64,000 nucleotides of DNA. Source: Diorhabda sublineata (taxonomy: Eukaryota > Arthropoda > Insecta > Coleoptera > Chrysomelidae). Within the stretch, counting starts at the first letter, position 1. Each line of letters starts with the position of its first letter. The stretch lies in contig NC_079478.1 of NCBI RefSeq assembly GCF_026230105.1, positions 25,931,653 to 25,995,652 on the forward strand. Direction: 5' to 3'. The notes beneath the pieces are model-generated. The model worked only from the letters and a program-made list of their open reading frames with translations, made no database searches and was not told the origin of the DNA. Below, one piece after another: positions 11,440-23,285 of the stretch. Both the position numbers and the translations under genes were made by a program.

Positions 11440-12760
11440 TGTCCGTGAATGTATTAAAAGGAATACTAGTGAAATTAATATCCAAATCTATTTCAGTTAC
11501 GCAAAACATCAAATTCTTCTTTTCTTGTGGTTTCTTCGAATGAAATCAAACGGATCAGTTCTTCATATTCATGGTATCGAAGTACCACTCAACGATTGTC
11601 AACCAGACAAGGTCTACATTTCCATCCAACAATATATGAAACACGATATTCCTTTCGATGGCATCAATCTGTTTTCTACAATTCAATAACCTTCTCCTCA
11701 ATAGCGTTGATCCTAGTATATCTTACATCCACTCTCAGTATCGCTTGTTTAAAAGAAACATCAACAAACAATACGTCCGCCAAAATGTGTGCAGTTTCAA
11801 AACAACATACGGTTGCTTGATCATTCCTTTGAGTAATTTTTATGACGACTTTTTCTATTGAGTTTGCAATTTTTTCTATCACTCCATTTGTGCTGTTAAA
11901 CATATATTTAGGAAAACATTATTACAAAGTTAAAATACATTTTAACCTTAAAAGACATAATTTTGTGGTACTACTAACCTCATCTAACCTATAAAATTCA
12001 ACCTCACCAATAACGACTAAACCTATCAAAACGTATAATAATTAAAAATTCAATGTCATTCATAATCTAACCAATAAAAATTCGCAACAATTTGAATAGT
12101 AGTCAAAATCCTTAGGCACGATATTTATGTCACGAGTGTATATGAATATTGATTTTTGAAGCTCATGAATTTAATAATTTTGTTAAAAGAGAATAAATTT
12201 CAAAACGCCACTATCCTTAATTAATTAATTAAAGTAATTTTCAATTTTTTACATTCTACGTTGATTCCAATTTCAATCGTTAATTATGAATAGGACATAT
12301 GTACATACATTTTTTGACGAAACCAAAAATAACGTGAAATGAACGGAAAGGAAAAACATTTGCTACCTAATTGATATAACTTAACATTGAGTATCTCCTT
12401 ATTATTTTTCCCATTCTACTTTTTACACAACGTGAATTAATATGAATCTACAGATATCCACTACTAAAAAACAGGACTCTCGTCGGGCCAGAGCATAATA
12501 TATTAGTGCTACTCATATTTCAAAACAAAATAATTCGAACAACTATAATTCAATTACACATGTGCCCGTTGGGTAAAATTTGTCTGTTGAATGTTCGGAC
12601 GGGAGCACTCTACAGGCTCCTTCTGTATAGGGAAAATATTTCTACTAAATCGATGGTATGATAGAAGATAAAATGAATATATGTCTATACTATAATTTCA
12701 ATAAAAATTTTAGTGGTTTGTTTCATAAAAACAACGGGGCTCATGAAAAAGTGTGTGATA
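11440..12760. other. Unassigned AT-rich DNA
   Basis: No recognisable gene. Overlapping ORFs of 67-97 codons on both strands at 11527-11903 show no family motifs and are mutually antisense, so at most one could be real. I treat them as chance. Confidence 0.4.
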
Positions 12761-12763
12761 TTT

Positions 12764-13123
12764 TCAAAACAAATTAAAAAATAAATCACAGATTGAAGTT
12801 TTATAATAAAAAGGATCCCTAATGTCACGGGGAACATCTGCTATATGCGTGATGTAATGACCAATCGTAATAGTATATTGTGCAACAAGTGGGAAAAGTT
12901 CAACTTTTCTCACGAATGTGGAAGTTTGTTCCGCAAACACACTATATTTTTTTCTACAACTGCACAAATTGAAATAAAAGTAATGGAACTTAATATTTAT
13001 TTTTATGATTAGTAGAACCAAAATAATACTAAATTGTCCTCTTAACTGTTGAATAATGTTATTTAAAATTATAGTTGATTGTGAAATTTTTGCAATTTTG
13101 TATAGTTCAACCCGGAACGTCAT
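12764..13123 (-). CDS. Unrecognised 119-codon ORF, doubtful
   Basis: The ORF is Ile/Leu/Phe-rich, with one long hydrophobic stretch near residues 31-42. It overlaps the 3' end of the next ORF by 17 bp in another frame. It has no recognised domain and its composition tracks the AT-rich background. It is probably chance or a frame-shifted tail of the neighbour at 13107. Confidence 0.12.
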   Translation of the reverse strand: MTFRVELYKIAKISQSTIILNNIIQQLRGQFSIILVLLIIKINIKFHYFYFNLCSCRKKYSVFAEQTSTFVRKVELFPLVAQYTITIGHYITHIADVPRDIRDPFYYKTSICDLFFNLF

Positions 13124-13619
13124 TTCTTTTTATTAAATTTTCTGTAATGTTAATTTTAGATGTTGAGGGTTGATCGTTTATATACGGTGTATATTCTGTC
13201 TCCATTTCTGTAAAGGGTTCGAGTGGTTTTTCAATAGATCTGACGATTTTATTAGCCACGTTCATTTTATTTTCGTATCTGGATTGCCATTCTCCATGGC
13301 GCTTTAGGGTTAATATGTTCCCTCGTGCATTTACTAAAATTATTACAGAAAAACGTCTGAAGCAGTGACCTGTGTTTAGATGTGTATTCAAAGTTGACAA
13401 TAGCCAACGAAGTTTTCGTCGTTTTTTGTTGATTCTCCATATAAATGTAGTGGTGTGGGCAAAGTGCCGTGATAAATAATATTTCTCACAGTGTGAGCAA
13501 TATGTGGTTTTGAAATTAAGTTCGCTATGAAAAATACGAAATTTTTCATAGCAGTTGTAGAAAAAATAATCTTCTATCATTTTGTCAATAAATATTGATT
13601 GGAAATAAATAAACGACAA
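13107..13619 (-). CDS. Unrecognised 170-codon ORF
   Basis: This is the longest open frame in the window not explained by a known element. The predicted protein has a Phe/Tyr-rich N-terminus and a cysteine/histidine cluster at about residues 40-53 (C-x2-C-x8-H-x3-H), which looks like a C2H2 zinc-finger spacing. A basic NKKRRKLRW segment and a polar Ser/Thr/Glu-rich C-terminus follow. No transposase or RT motif is present. A 61-codon ORF just upstream (13629-13814) begins with a hydrophobic stretch and may be a frame-broken upstream part. It could be an exon, a decayed transposon accessory ORF, or chance. I cannot assign a function. Confidence 0.3.
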   Translation of the reverse strand: MSFIYFQSIFIDKMIEDYFFYNCYEKFRIFHSELNFKTTYCSHCEKYYLSRHFAHTTTFIWRINKKRRKLRWLLSTLNTHLNTGHCFRRFSVIILVNARGNILTLKRHGEWQSRYENKMNVANKIVRSIEKPLEPFTEMETEYTPYINDQPSTSKINITENLIKRNDVPG

Positions 13620-13814
13620 ACTTGTGTGTCACCGATGTAACCAGTACCCTTTTAGCCACAAACAAATTCTTCCAGATTCTTGATTAGGTTTTATAGAAAA
13701 AACTCTTGAACAACTGAGCACAAGGTTCAAAAAGAGAAGAAGCACAAGCTCCATAACATCCTCATCACCATTTATAAATAAAATGACGATTATCGAACAG
13801 GTTGAATCAAGCAT

Positions 13815-15080
13815 ATGAAGATTCTTTGATAAAGTAGAAAACTAAGGATGTCACGTAAGCACTGACAAAATTCACAACCAGCTGGCATACTCGCTCTCAG
13901 CATTTGGAGTTTGTTGTAGCTGCAGCACACGTGAGAGATAACGAGTACCTCGCGGCCTGGTGCCCTCGCTTCACTTGATTAATTGATTTGGACTCTAGAC
14001 TAGAAAATACTGGCGCTCAATTGAGTGGGCTAAATCCAAGAATATCATAAAAAATATTTGTGATTAATGCTATAAGTTGTCTGTACCATCGAAAATAAAA
14101 TTGAGAGCTCTAGTAGGCAATAGAGAAAAACATACAAGTTTCACATGTAATTTTTGACAATGTATCCAGGAAATCATTCTTTAAGAAAAAGGTATCGAAT
14201 TGATTTATAAATATTACGTCAATATTATTTTAGTTCAATATTGCAATTTTTTTTCTCTTTGCAAAAATAATTAGCAGGCAACACGTGAAATTTTCGTGAG
14301 AGAATGATCTTTGGGTGGGAAACCAACGCGCGACTAGCTACTTTTTTGCCCAATAACTATATCGCATCTCTAGCAAGAGTAGCAAAAACAAGTTAATTCT
14401 ATCAAGGCGTCAGAAGATGTGAGAGGAAATCTCCAATTAAGAAGGGATACAGGATAATAGATTGATTGAATCATCCAAATATAAGTTTATTCAAACTCAT
14501 ATCGATCAAATAGAATACAAGCCCTTTTTACGATACAACTAATTAAATGTTCTCTTGATATTCCTTGTAGATAGTAATCGACATATTTAAATTGATTTGT
14601 GTGAGCAACATAGTGATTTATTGTCCACAAAAGTGCTTTCAATCTAATCAGTTCAATTTTGTTTCGATGTCGCACCAAACCTTTGATTTTGCGTTGGTTT
14701 GATCAATTAGTTTCCATTCGTATATTTGTCTATAAATCTCTATTCACAAGTTTTCTGTTACTAATCTCTTCGCTATCACACTAAATCGTTTTTACGACCA
14801 ATAAGGTTTTTCAATCCATTTTCACACGGTGAAAATTAATTCCACGTTTGGATAGTTTATTTCCAGTAACATTTTCTATAACTTGTTGAATGACTTTTAA
14901 CGTCTGCATTCTTTCCTATATTAAAATTTATCAGTTTTCCCAATCAAATTCTCATACTAAGCTATAACCTTTCATGATAAACGCCAAAAACATACTGTAC
15001 GCTGCTAGAATATTAAAAATGACAATACATTATTATTGTGACTTGACAGATGACGTAAATATCTAGAGAAGAAATGAGAA
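13815..15080. other. Unassigned DNA
   Basis: No motif-bearing ORF. A somewhat GC-richer patch at about 13870-13975 contains several PstI/PvuII-like palindromes but no coding sequence. The rest is AT-rich and featureless to my reading. Confidence 0.4.
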
Positions 15081-15089
15081 ATTGAAGAA

Positions 15090-15957
15090 ATTTATATATA
15101 CTCTCATGGGATTCCCTTTCTCCCGACATTCTCAACATTTTCATGGACCATTTATCAAATAAACCACTATCCTTCTACCCTCTCCAACCAAGTTTTTGGT
15201 TACGATATGTTGGTGGCACTTTTGTCAATTGGCTCCATGGAAGAGATACTTTAGATTCCTTCTTGCTCCATTTGGTGGTGAAGGAAGAGTCTTCTCTGCC
15301 GTTCCTTAATGTCATAATCAAAGAACTTTCTCCACATGGTTTCCCTCACTCCGTCTATCGCAAACCCACTCATACTAATCGTTTCCTCAAAGCTTAATCC
15401 CATCATTATCATTCGGCCCAACTGGACTCTGTCATTCTTACTCTTGTATCCATCTCATTGACTGACTAATCCAGTCGACCATCTGAAATCAATTTTGAGA
15501 CAAACATTGTTTCGGAATCGTTACAATGATTCCCAACTTTCTAGAAGTATCCACAAATTTTCATCTCCAGCTCCTCCATCCTCCTCCACTGGTTTGAAAG
15601 ATCAAATGAGGGTATTCCTTCCTTACATTAGAGGTGTCACAGACAAAATTTGCAGAATTCATACCCCAAGGTATTCGCACAATCTTCTAGCCCAATCAGA
15701 AACTCTCCCACCTAATCAGATCCGTCAAAAACAAAATATCCAAGGAACATCATGGAGTGTATGAAATTCCCTGCTCAGATTGTCCCCGTTCCTATATTGA
15801 CCAAAAAAATCGATGTTTTGGAAACTTGAAGCACCTTCTTTATCTACTTCGTTCCAATACCGTCCCGGCCAACAACAACATTTCCTCTAGAACACCCCGA
15901 GGGGCCGATCTCTACATATTTATTACTCGTCCCTCCAATAATATACTTCTCATGTGA
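15090..15957 (+). pseudogene. Penelope-like element remnant: RT palm end plus GIY-YIG
   Basis: A frame-broken MDHLSNKPL segment (from 15143) continues into RYVGGTFVNWLHG, where the RT active site normally reads YVDD. Both catalytic Asp are replaced by Gly (15206-15217). The conserved LPFLNVIIKE and VYRKPTHTNRFL blocks follow (to 15397). Linker sequence at 15495-15764 is in another frame. A GIY-YIG-like start, VYEIPCSDCPRSYIDQKNR, lies at about 15757-15815. This order (RT, linker, GIY-YIG) is that of Penelope-like elements. Both active sites are lost and there are several frameshifts, so it is inactive. Confidence 0.75.
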
Positions 15958-15959
15958 GC

Positions 15960-16970
15960 AAAAACCCAAAAACCCGTTAATAGGCCCTCTATAATCACAA
16001 AATCCACGAAACTATAGGTACATACATATATGTATATGAAAATTTGTTGGAATATGGAGTATTATGTATTCTGAGTTAACTATAGGCAACTGATTTAGGA
16101 GAATTCAAAAGCTAACTGGAATTGTCGGAGAGTTCGTTCTCCGTTTATATAGATGAACCACGTAGGATTTATTTTTATGGTGTCAATCCAATATTACTTT
16201 TTAGCATCATATGTATCCAACCAAGTTTTCAGTTCAGTTCTACTTGCGCCTTTTATTTCAAGCTAATACTCATATCTAAATTAAACGATTTGCCTAGATT
16301 CCATCATTTCTACGATTTTCTGTCACTATATATTTGAACCCACAACTAAACAGAACCAATGGAAGAGTTTTCAAATTACCAGTACTGAAGTTGACTTTCT
16401 TAAACCGTAGACAATCTATTTGATAACTGTTGTGATATATAATCACATTTAGTTTTTCATTGGTTTCAACAAATACAATGGATCGCATATGTACCAACCG
16501 ATTTGGTTGGTGTCAATGTAAGATGTTATAAAACCATTTTATTGTTTCTTCTTCTCTAATTACTGGCTTGTCAATACCGACTTTTCAGAATTCTTTTGAA
16601 TAAAGTGGTATAGAAAATATAGAAGGAAAGTATTATATTTCAGCAATTTTAATCAACAAATAATATAATTTTTGAAATAACGAGAACAACTTCATAGTGA
16701 TCCTAGGAATGATAGAGAATAAATCTAGCAACCTTGCTTTTTATGTCTTCGTATTGATTTCAGATATACGATAGTTTTTATTTGAAAATCCAGTATTCAT
16801 TTGCTATCTTTTACATCCGAAAACCCACCCAAATCAACAAAAGATACTTTTTCAATTATACCAAAATTCTTCCCAATGGTTGTAAGAATGTCTCTAAATA
16901 GATTTATTGTAACATGATATTTTCAGAAGATTAAGCAATCCTAAATCAAAATTTGGAATAGAACATACAC
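15960..16970. other. Unassigned AT-rich DNA
   Basis: Short overlapping ORFs on both strands (16122-16497) have no recognisable motifs. No RNA gene or element end was seen. Confidence 0.4.
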
Positions 16971-16975
16971 GTAGA

Positions 16976-17430
16976 TAAAACTAAGATAATCGTCATAAGT
17001 TCAGATAGAAAGACGCCTTCAATCAGAATAAGAAATAGACAAATAGAACATAGAGGAAGTATAAATATCTAGGCTCAACGAAATCAGGAGGTAAAAAATA
17101 AGATATTACAGAAAAAACAACAGGCGAAGAAAAATTATTTGAGGCGATTAAAGCATTATACTCTAGGAAAAAAGGACGTAAATTCATAAGAGAGTAGTTA
17201 TACCTGTAGCAACATATGGCTCCGAAACATGGGCAACAATCAAAAACGTCAGAAAGAGTTTTTCCGAAAAATTGAGGATAAGACCCGATTTCACCACGTG
17301 AAACACGAAACATTCAGATGAATGTTAAATATAAACCCTTCAGAATAATACATAGGAAGATCTGGATGCGAATGAGAGAATTTCAGAGAAAAGACGCGAA
17401 AAAGGAAGGAATTCAACACCCATGACTTGC
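16976..17430 (+). pseudogene. LINE reverse-transcriptase 3' domain remnant
   Basis: Across several broken frames the plus strand encodes, in order, a RQIEH-x-x-x-Y-K-Y-L-G-S-T thumb-region motif (about 17035-17075), a Lys-rich helix, and VATYGSETWATIKNV (about 17205-17250). The last is the conserved post-RT motif of LINE elements that follows the polymerase domain. Basic sequence continues to about 17430. Palm motifs are absent, so this is a short 3' fragment. Confidence 0.5.
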
Positions 17431-17489
17431 ACCTGTAAGAGTAAAAAGTAATATGGATCAAGGTAGGGTAGAAGATGTGCAAAACTGAA

Positions 17490-18610
17490 AAATATAATTT
17501 TCCTATTCAGCAGTGTTATTAACTCATAAAGAGAGTTTATGTACTAGAAGTTGATTTAATTCTATATACAATATATAAAGGTGAATTATTTTATTGTTTA
17601 TTTCAAGTTTACAGACGATGGTAACGACGCTGGCGTAAACGTATAACTGAAAATAGACTTAATTAAATTCGAGTACGATTAAGAACCCTGTTTGCCGCGT
17701 TGACAACTAAATTTTGTTGATAAACAACGAGTTTTCATCCTCATTTGTGATACTATATTTTATTGTTCTATATTCCACATAATTAACGTAGAAGTTTGAT
17801 TCAAATTTAACTGTCTCTAATTAGCTGTTCCTGATATGAATAGATATGTTGCTTTCCGTTCGCATATACGTTGAAGACGTTTAAATTTATTTGTAAAGGT
17901 TTCAGTGTAATTTGAAAATAGAACTAATTTTAATACAATTTGTCTATTCATTTTAGATAAATATATATTTTTGGTTTAATTACCTTCTACCAGTAGAATA
18001 TTTTCTAATTTATTGTTAAGTTGGAGATTATTCTCAAGGAACTAAGTGTGTGAGTTGCGAAGATTTTTTTAAAATTAATCATGTAATTAATAGTGTTATA
18101 GCTCTATAAAATTCTTCATAGGCTCCGAGATATCATGTATGTAGATATGCTAGTTGTTGCTGATGATACAAAACATGCACCCCAATGTAAAACATATAAT
18201 TGGGTGTTACATTGATAACTGCCCATATAGTAACGGTAGAAACTTAGGTCAAAATATAAATATTACTTCAAAAGTGTGAAAAAGTTATTTTCCTCTATTC
18301 CCAGAGGTCTGCACTAGTGATAGATACTTTCCTCTCTTATAGCCTACACCACTTTCGTGATAACCATTTATGCAGGTTTCCTTTATTTGTTTTATTTTTA
18401 GGAACATATTCTCTTATATTGATACGAATGAATTGGTAGTGTTTAAACTTTTTCCTTTTCAATTTTTTTATGGCTAAAATCAATTTCGCTCGAGATGAGT
18501 CACTGATGAGGGCCACTCTCACGTGAAATTCCATCAAAGTTTATGATCATAGGCGAAATTGACATCTGAATTTTCTTGTTCAACTTTTCAACAACAGTAT
18601 GGAAAGTTAG
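17490..18610. other. Unassigned AT-rich DNA
   Basis: No gene or element recognised. A 66-codon minus-strand ORF at 18337-18537 has a Lys/Arg-rich middle and no motif. Confidence 0.4.
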
Positions 18611-18614
18611 GGTT

Positions 18615-19595
18615 TCCGTATATCTGCTTCTAAAGGTACCATGGTGCATTGACACAATTTATAAATTGAAATACCTTTTGAAGCAATATAAATTTGACTC
18701 AAACCTGCCAACATTATTATGTGATTAGATTTCTCAGTGTTTTAATATTGTGTGTAAATTGTTTGTAATGTATTTTTGATTTATTTATATAATTTCCACT
18801 CGTGCGGTGACTCTTACTTTCTTAACCTATTTACACTACAGCTACAATTAACTTATGATTCACTTATAACTATAATAATTTATTATTTTGCTAATTTTCT
18901 GCTCACTACGACTATTTATCATAGACTGAGCTCAAATGTGCTAAATAAACTTATTTATATACCCTAAATAGAATTCTTCAAACTTCTGGAACATAAAGGA
19001 ACAAGACAAATAAATAAATATAATTATTAAAAAGGAACAATATGAATAGAACACTTGCTATTGAAACTTGAGATCAAACGAATTCCGCCATTTACAGAAA
19101 ATATGCACCTTCACCGAATTTTGAAATTTCATTTTAGCTGAATAGGGCCGGCCTAGAGACACTTGTTTCCAACATTATGTTAAAAAATTAACCAAAAATG
19201 GATATTAACACTGAAATTGACTTTTCATCAGCACCACCAAAAATTATAGAAGTTACTAAAGTGACCTCATTCAATTAATGGCCGGAGAAGGGAAACTATA
19301 TAATGTGGCATATGAATTTTGAAAAGGGATTATTAATAACAATAAATAAAAACCAATCTCTTGTAACATTAGTTAGCAAATATTTGTGAACCTAATACAT
19401 AGATTTTTGTATTGTACAATTATATAATTGTATATAGTACGACATATTTGTTAGAATAAACTAATAATGTTCCTAATAATCTTACAAAAATTTCCCATCA
19501 AATAAACATCAACAAAAATATTGATAATATGGATAAAGCATAGTATTCTACTCTTGTATAATGAGTTATTATTAATTTGTGATTTAATTAAGTAA
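18615..19595 (+). repeat. Unclassified long repeat, copy 1 (interrupted)
   Basis: Two blocks here (about 18615-18760 and 19180-19595) align collinearly to 54570-55130. The first shares a gtatatctg...taccatg entry and an agatttctcagtg core. The second shares aaaatggatat, agaagtTAC..cc-cattaaattaat, a tatataat-cgcatataaatttt block, acagatttttgt and atatttgttagaataaa. About 430 bp lie between the blocks here and not in copy 2, so they are probably an insertion. A short ATG-initiated open stretch (MDINTEIDF...) begins at about 19199 and its copy-2 counterpart starts MDIEIIEA. No transposase or RT motif is seen. It could be an old transposon, a SINE tail or a duplicated exon-bearing segment. Confidence 0.5.
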
Positions 19596-19929
19596 GCCTT
19601 AACACACACGTGAATAACACACTATAATTTAATTCTTGAAAGTTCATAACAAAACATCTACAACAATGCTAACAATTTAATAATTATATTTTCTTCTCAG
19701 AAACTGCTTGTATATACAATATTCTTCATATACGTGTAATTGTGTACCTGTCACATTATATTCTTTTAAAAGTGTTCTCCTCGATGAAGCTGTTCCACCT
19801 TACGGATGAAGGGAAGTAACTGGTCTGTATGAAAGGTTCTTATTTTCACTTTGAGACTTCGCTGTATCTGTCTCAGTCTTTTTAGAGCTTTCATCCTTAT
19901 ATTTTACTGACTTTTCATGCAATCAGTAT

Positions 19930-20720
19930 CAATCCTTATCCTGTTTAGAACTTCATCATGAGTGAGCCACAATCTTCGACGGAGTTTTTTTAATTTGGCT
20001 CTGGGTACTTTACTAATCAAACACTCGATATATTTATGATACTATTCCACCATGAATCACCGTGAGTACATCTTATCGACTTGATGTGGGCACGATCGTT
20101 TGAGATCTCTCCTTTTACCATCTAAACTCCCCCATTTTCTTTCCAATACTTCAATAAAAGACTCTTCTTTGAAATATCCTGCCTTTACACTAAGAATTAG
20201 TTTGATGTTTTCTTTGTTAAGTTGTTCATTCCTGAGGACTTCTCTTCTGGCACAGTTTGATTGCACTCCACGATCTCATTCTAATCTGTCTACTAACAGT
20301 ATTTTTGATTAGTTTCTTAAGATATTCTTGAGCAGACACCAGCATTTCTATACAATGGGCATTTATAGTGTACAATAAATTCGAAGCTGCAAGAGAAATC
20401 GCTTTCGATGGTACTAATAGAAGCTGGCTATATCTTTTGTCAGACTCTTTTTGACAACTTTGGATTCAGTGGTCTCGACAGTTCTTCTCCAGAAATTTTT
20501 ATTTTGGCAAGCTTCATATCTTGTTGCAACCCGATATTATCGTTGGAAACGTCCACAGGCAAGACAATTGTGAATTTTCTTCTTCGTTTTGTCTACTGGT
20601 ATCGATTTGCTCATTCAGGCACACAATATCAAAGAATGTTTTGTAAATTCTCCTGTAGATCCATTAGCTGCATTCAGCATTGAACTGTTGCTGAAAGGTA
20701 GACCAAGGCGATTGGCCCTT
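19930..20720 (-). pseudogene. Degenerate coding-like region, family unknown
   Basis: Minus-strand frames give long but broken open stretches. One contains MKLAKIKISGEELSRPLNPKLSKR (about 20520-20440). The next gives a 71-codon stretch with YSQLLLVPSKAISLAASNLLYTINAHC (about 20435-20340). A third is the 69-codon ORF at 20057-20266, rich in Lys/Glu, then an R-R-R-L-W-L-T-H-D-E-V-L-N-R-I-R run near 19945-19990. The amino-acid composition looks like real soluble protein and not AT-rich noise, and frames hand over in order. I recognise no family. Plus-strand ORFs at 20100-20989 are antisense shadows. Confidence 0.3.
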
Positions 20721-20829
20721 AAAGGAGGATGGTTTGATTTTTGCTTAGACTGCTGCACTCTTCAGAGATGGTGGTGTTTCGACGAAGGACATATTTTCAC
20801 CCACACACCCAAAGCTTTTTCCTTTATTT

Positions 20830-21330
20830 AATTTTTTTAACAGCTTGTGGTATCTTCAGATTCTCGTTCAATGTTCTTTGTTTCTTCGATATTATTCTTA
20901 ATTACAATATTTTTTTTACTATATTTACAGATTTAATTATTTTCGTTTATGTAAGTACGAATCTGTTCTTAATGGAAGGGTGGCGCTGATATCACTTACC
21001 GCACTACAGGCTTTACTTGCACATACCACTATGATATTATTAAAAAACTTGCCATTAGAGATATTAGATAGAATAATACTAGAACAATTGAATTTATTCC
21101 AAATGAAAGATTCATATTGTATAGATGTTTCAAAAATTATGTTTTCTATGTATGATATTTGGAATATTAAAATAAAAATAATCCATAGAAATTAATAAAA
21201 TTCACGTTCTCATATTCCTGGAGTAAAATATTCATAAATTAGAGTGTTGAATGACAAATATAGCCGAATTGTTAAAAAAAATATTTGCATAAAGAACAAA
21301 GTATCCATCAAAATAGTCCAAATGTCAAAA
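20830..21330. other. Unassigned AT-rich DNA
   Basis: Contains only a 71-codon plus-strand ORF (20980-21195) with no recognisable motif. Confidence 0.35.
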
Positions 21331-21334
21331 GGAT

Positions 21335-22839
21335 CTACCCAAAAAAATTATCTCATCACTAACAGCTCCCAAAGTTTCGGGAAAAAATGTCAGATCGGAA
21401 TGGAGGAAATGAATTTTCAATAACATTCGAGTACCAAGGGATTTGTAGGCGTCTAGAAGTTCATCAACTAACTGTTGGTAGTTTGGATCCAAATTGTTGC
21501 CGTTCCATGCTCTAAGTTCCTGTCTGGTCAGTTTTTTGCAAAATTGTCATCGTCCAGCAATTTTATTATTTGTGACTCAATAAAAATACCTTCCTAATTT
21601 GGCATCACTCAATTGGGGAAAGACTTCTCGAAGGTATTTGAATTCATCACCACTTTTATCCTTAGTGCCTACAAAGTTTTTCATCAATCCAAGTTTAATG
21701 TAAAGGGAGGGCAGAAGGACTTTTTTGGGATCTACAAGTGGTATAAACTTAACATTTTGAGACTCAGGCTGAAACTCACTTCTTGTTTGCCACTTTTTTA
21801 TATAGTATTGATCTACTGCCCGACTGTCCCATAGACAAAGAGAACAGCAATGTTTCGTAAACTCTCCCTGAAGTCCCATTCAAATTCCAATCACCTTCAG
21901 GTCACCACATATCTGCCATTTATACTTGTTGTAGTTAATTTTTTCTAAAAGCAAGCGAATATTTTCATAAGTTTCTTTCATCTTCACAGAATGAGCAACT
22001 GGACGTTTTTAAATCTCCATTGTGTAATAGTACTGCTTTTAAACTGTATTTAGATAAGTCAATAAATAGGCGCCACTCACTGAGATTGTGCTCTATATCA
22101 AATTCCTTCAAAAGACCATCAATATCCGTACACGCACACAACGAATTTTTCATACTGTAGAATACAGAAAATGTAGCATTTTTCTTAAGGTCGTAATTTT
22201 TGATTCTATAACTAATTAGTTCCTTAAGATGGGAGGCAAGAAGTTCAGACTGTTGCTTTCATAACCCCAAATTACGGGCTAAATCATTCAACTCACTTTA
22301 AATAATCAAATGTGGCTCGCCGGAACTGGAGTAAGAATAGGGTCAGTGCATTTTTCTTCTGAGCTTCCTGATGATACGTTGTCTCCAGTATCTTCTTAAA
22401 CAATATCTTGCGGATTTAAAGGCGCAATCAGTACTTGTAAATATTCGTTATGGGGAACAGGTCGTATAGCAGACGGCAAATTTGGATAATCGATCTGTTA
22501 CTTTCCTTTCTTAGAATAACTTTCAGTCTTTGTTAGACAAAATAGTAGTCGACAAAATAGTTAGTAGGCTCCTGCCATACCATTGGAATTGCAAAAGGCA
22601 TGTTTTTTTTCTTACCATTCATCCATCCACTGCATCAATGACACGCTACAACTAACACAGCACGAGTGGGGGGGCCACTGCTTGTCTTGATCTCCAATTA
22701 AAGTACCAAAATATTTTAAATGGTATTTTCTCACATTTTTGGAAAATGGACTAGCTTGCGATTTTACCATATATTCTCCACAAATATAGCAAAATTTGTC
22801 AGGAGAAATTTTACAACTAAGGCGCGTTTGACTGGACAT
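21335..22839 (-). pseudogene. Member of a dispersed arthropod ORF family with N-terminal zinc-binding motif, degenerate
   Basis: On the minus strand the protein starts MSSQTRLSCK (22839) and has a C-x2-C...H...C-x2-C cluster (CYICGEYM near 22797, then CCVSC near 22650), likely a small zinc finger. A YPNLPSAIRPVPHNEYL block follows near 22485-22435. The C-terminal half has KHCCSLCLWDSRA (near 21845), LYIKLGLMKNFV (near 21690), FPQLSDAKLGRYF (near 21600) and a LKIHFLHSDLTFFPETLGAVSDE block (about 21420-21350). I recall this motif series from multi-copy uncharacterised ORFs in insect and cnidarian genomes. The function is unknown and mobility is inferred from copy number. Frameshifts and internal gaps make this copy a pseudogene. 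Confidence 0.6.
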
Positions 22840-22859
22840 TTTTGTCTTTATTATCACTT

Positions 22860-23285
22860 TTTGCTCATGAACAGAGAACCTCTTACTTAGAAACTCAACA
22901 GATACTAATTTTTAACGTTATTTTTATGTTTATCATTCTTAATAATACAGTTCAGGTATTTTTGCAGCCATAAAATTTACCGATATTTACCGCCCTTTTA
23001 TAAAATTACCTACCTGCCAATGTAAACAGGGGACAGGTATTTCTTTTCTTTTTAAAAAATAAAGGTCTCACCTGTGTTACGAAAATCTTGTCGGCCAGTG
23101 ATACTCGTTCCAATCCCTATATGTTGCAGGATATACGAGGAAAGTAATATATATTCTACAGATAATGTATGTTGCATTTGCCAAAAAGGTGAAAATATTA
23201 ATGCTGCGAGTACCTTAACTCAAATAAAAGAAAAATTAACTGTAGTGACTACATTATTACAAACAGAAATATTCATCCCTCAAAA
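22860..23285. other. Unassigned DNA upstream of the RTE-like LINE
   Basis: AT-rich, with one 72-codon ORF (23074-23292) containing a CCICQK pair but no wider similarity. Confidence 0.35.
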
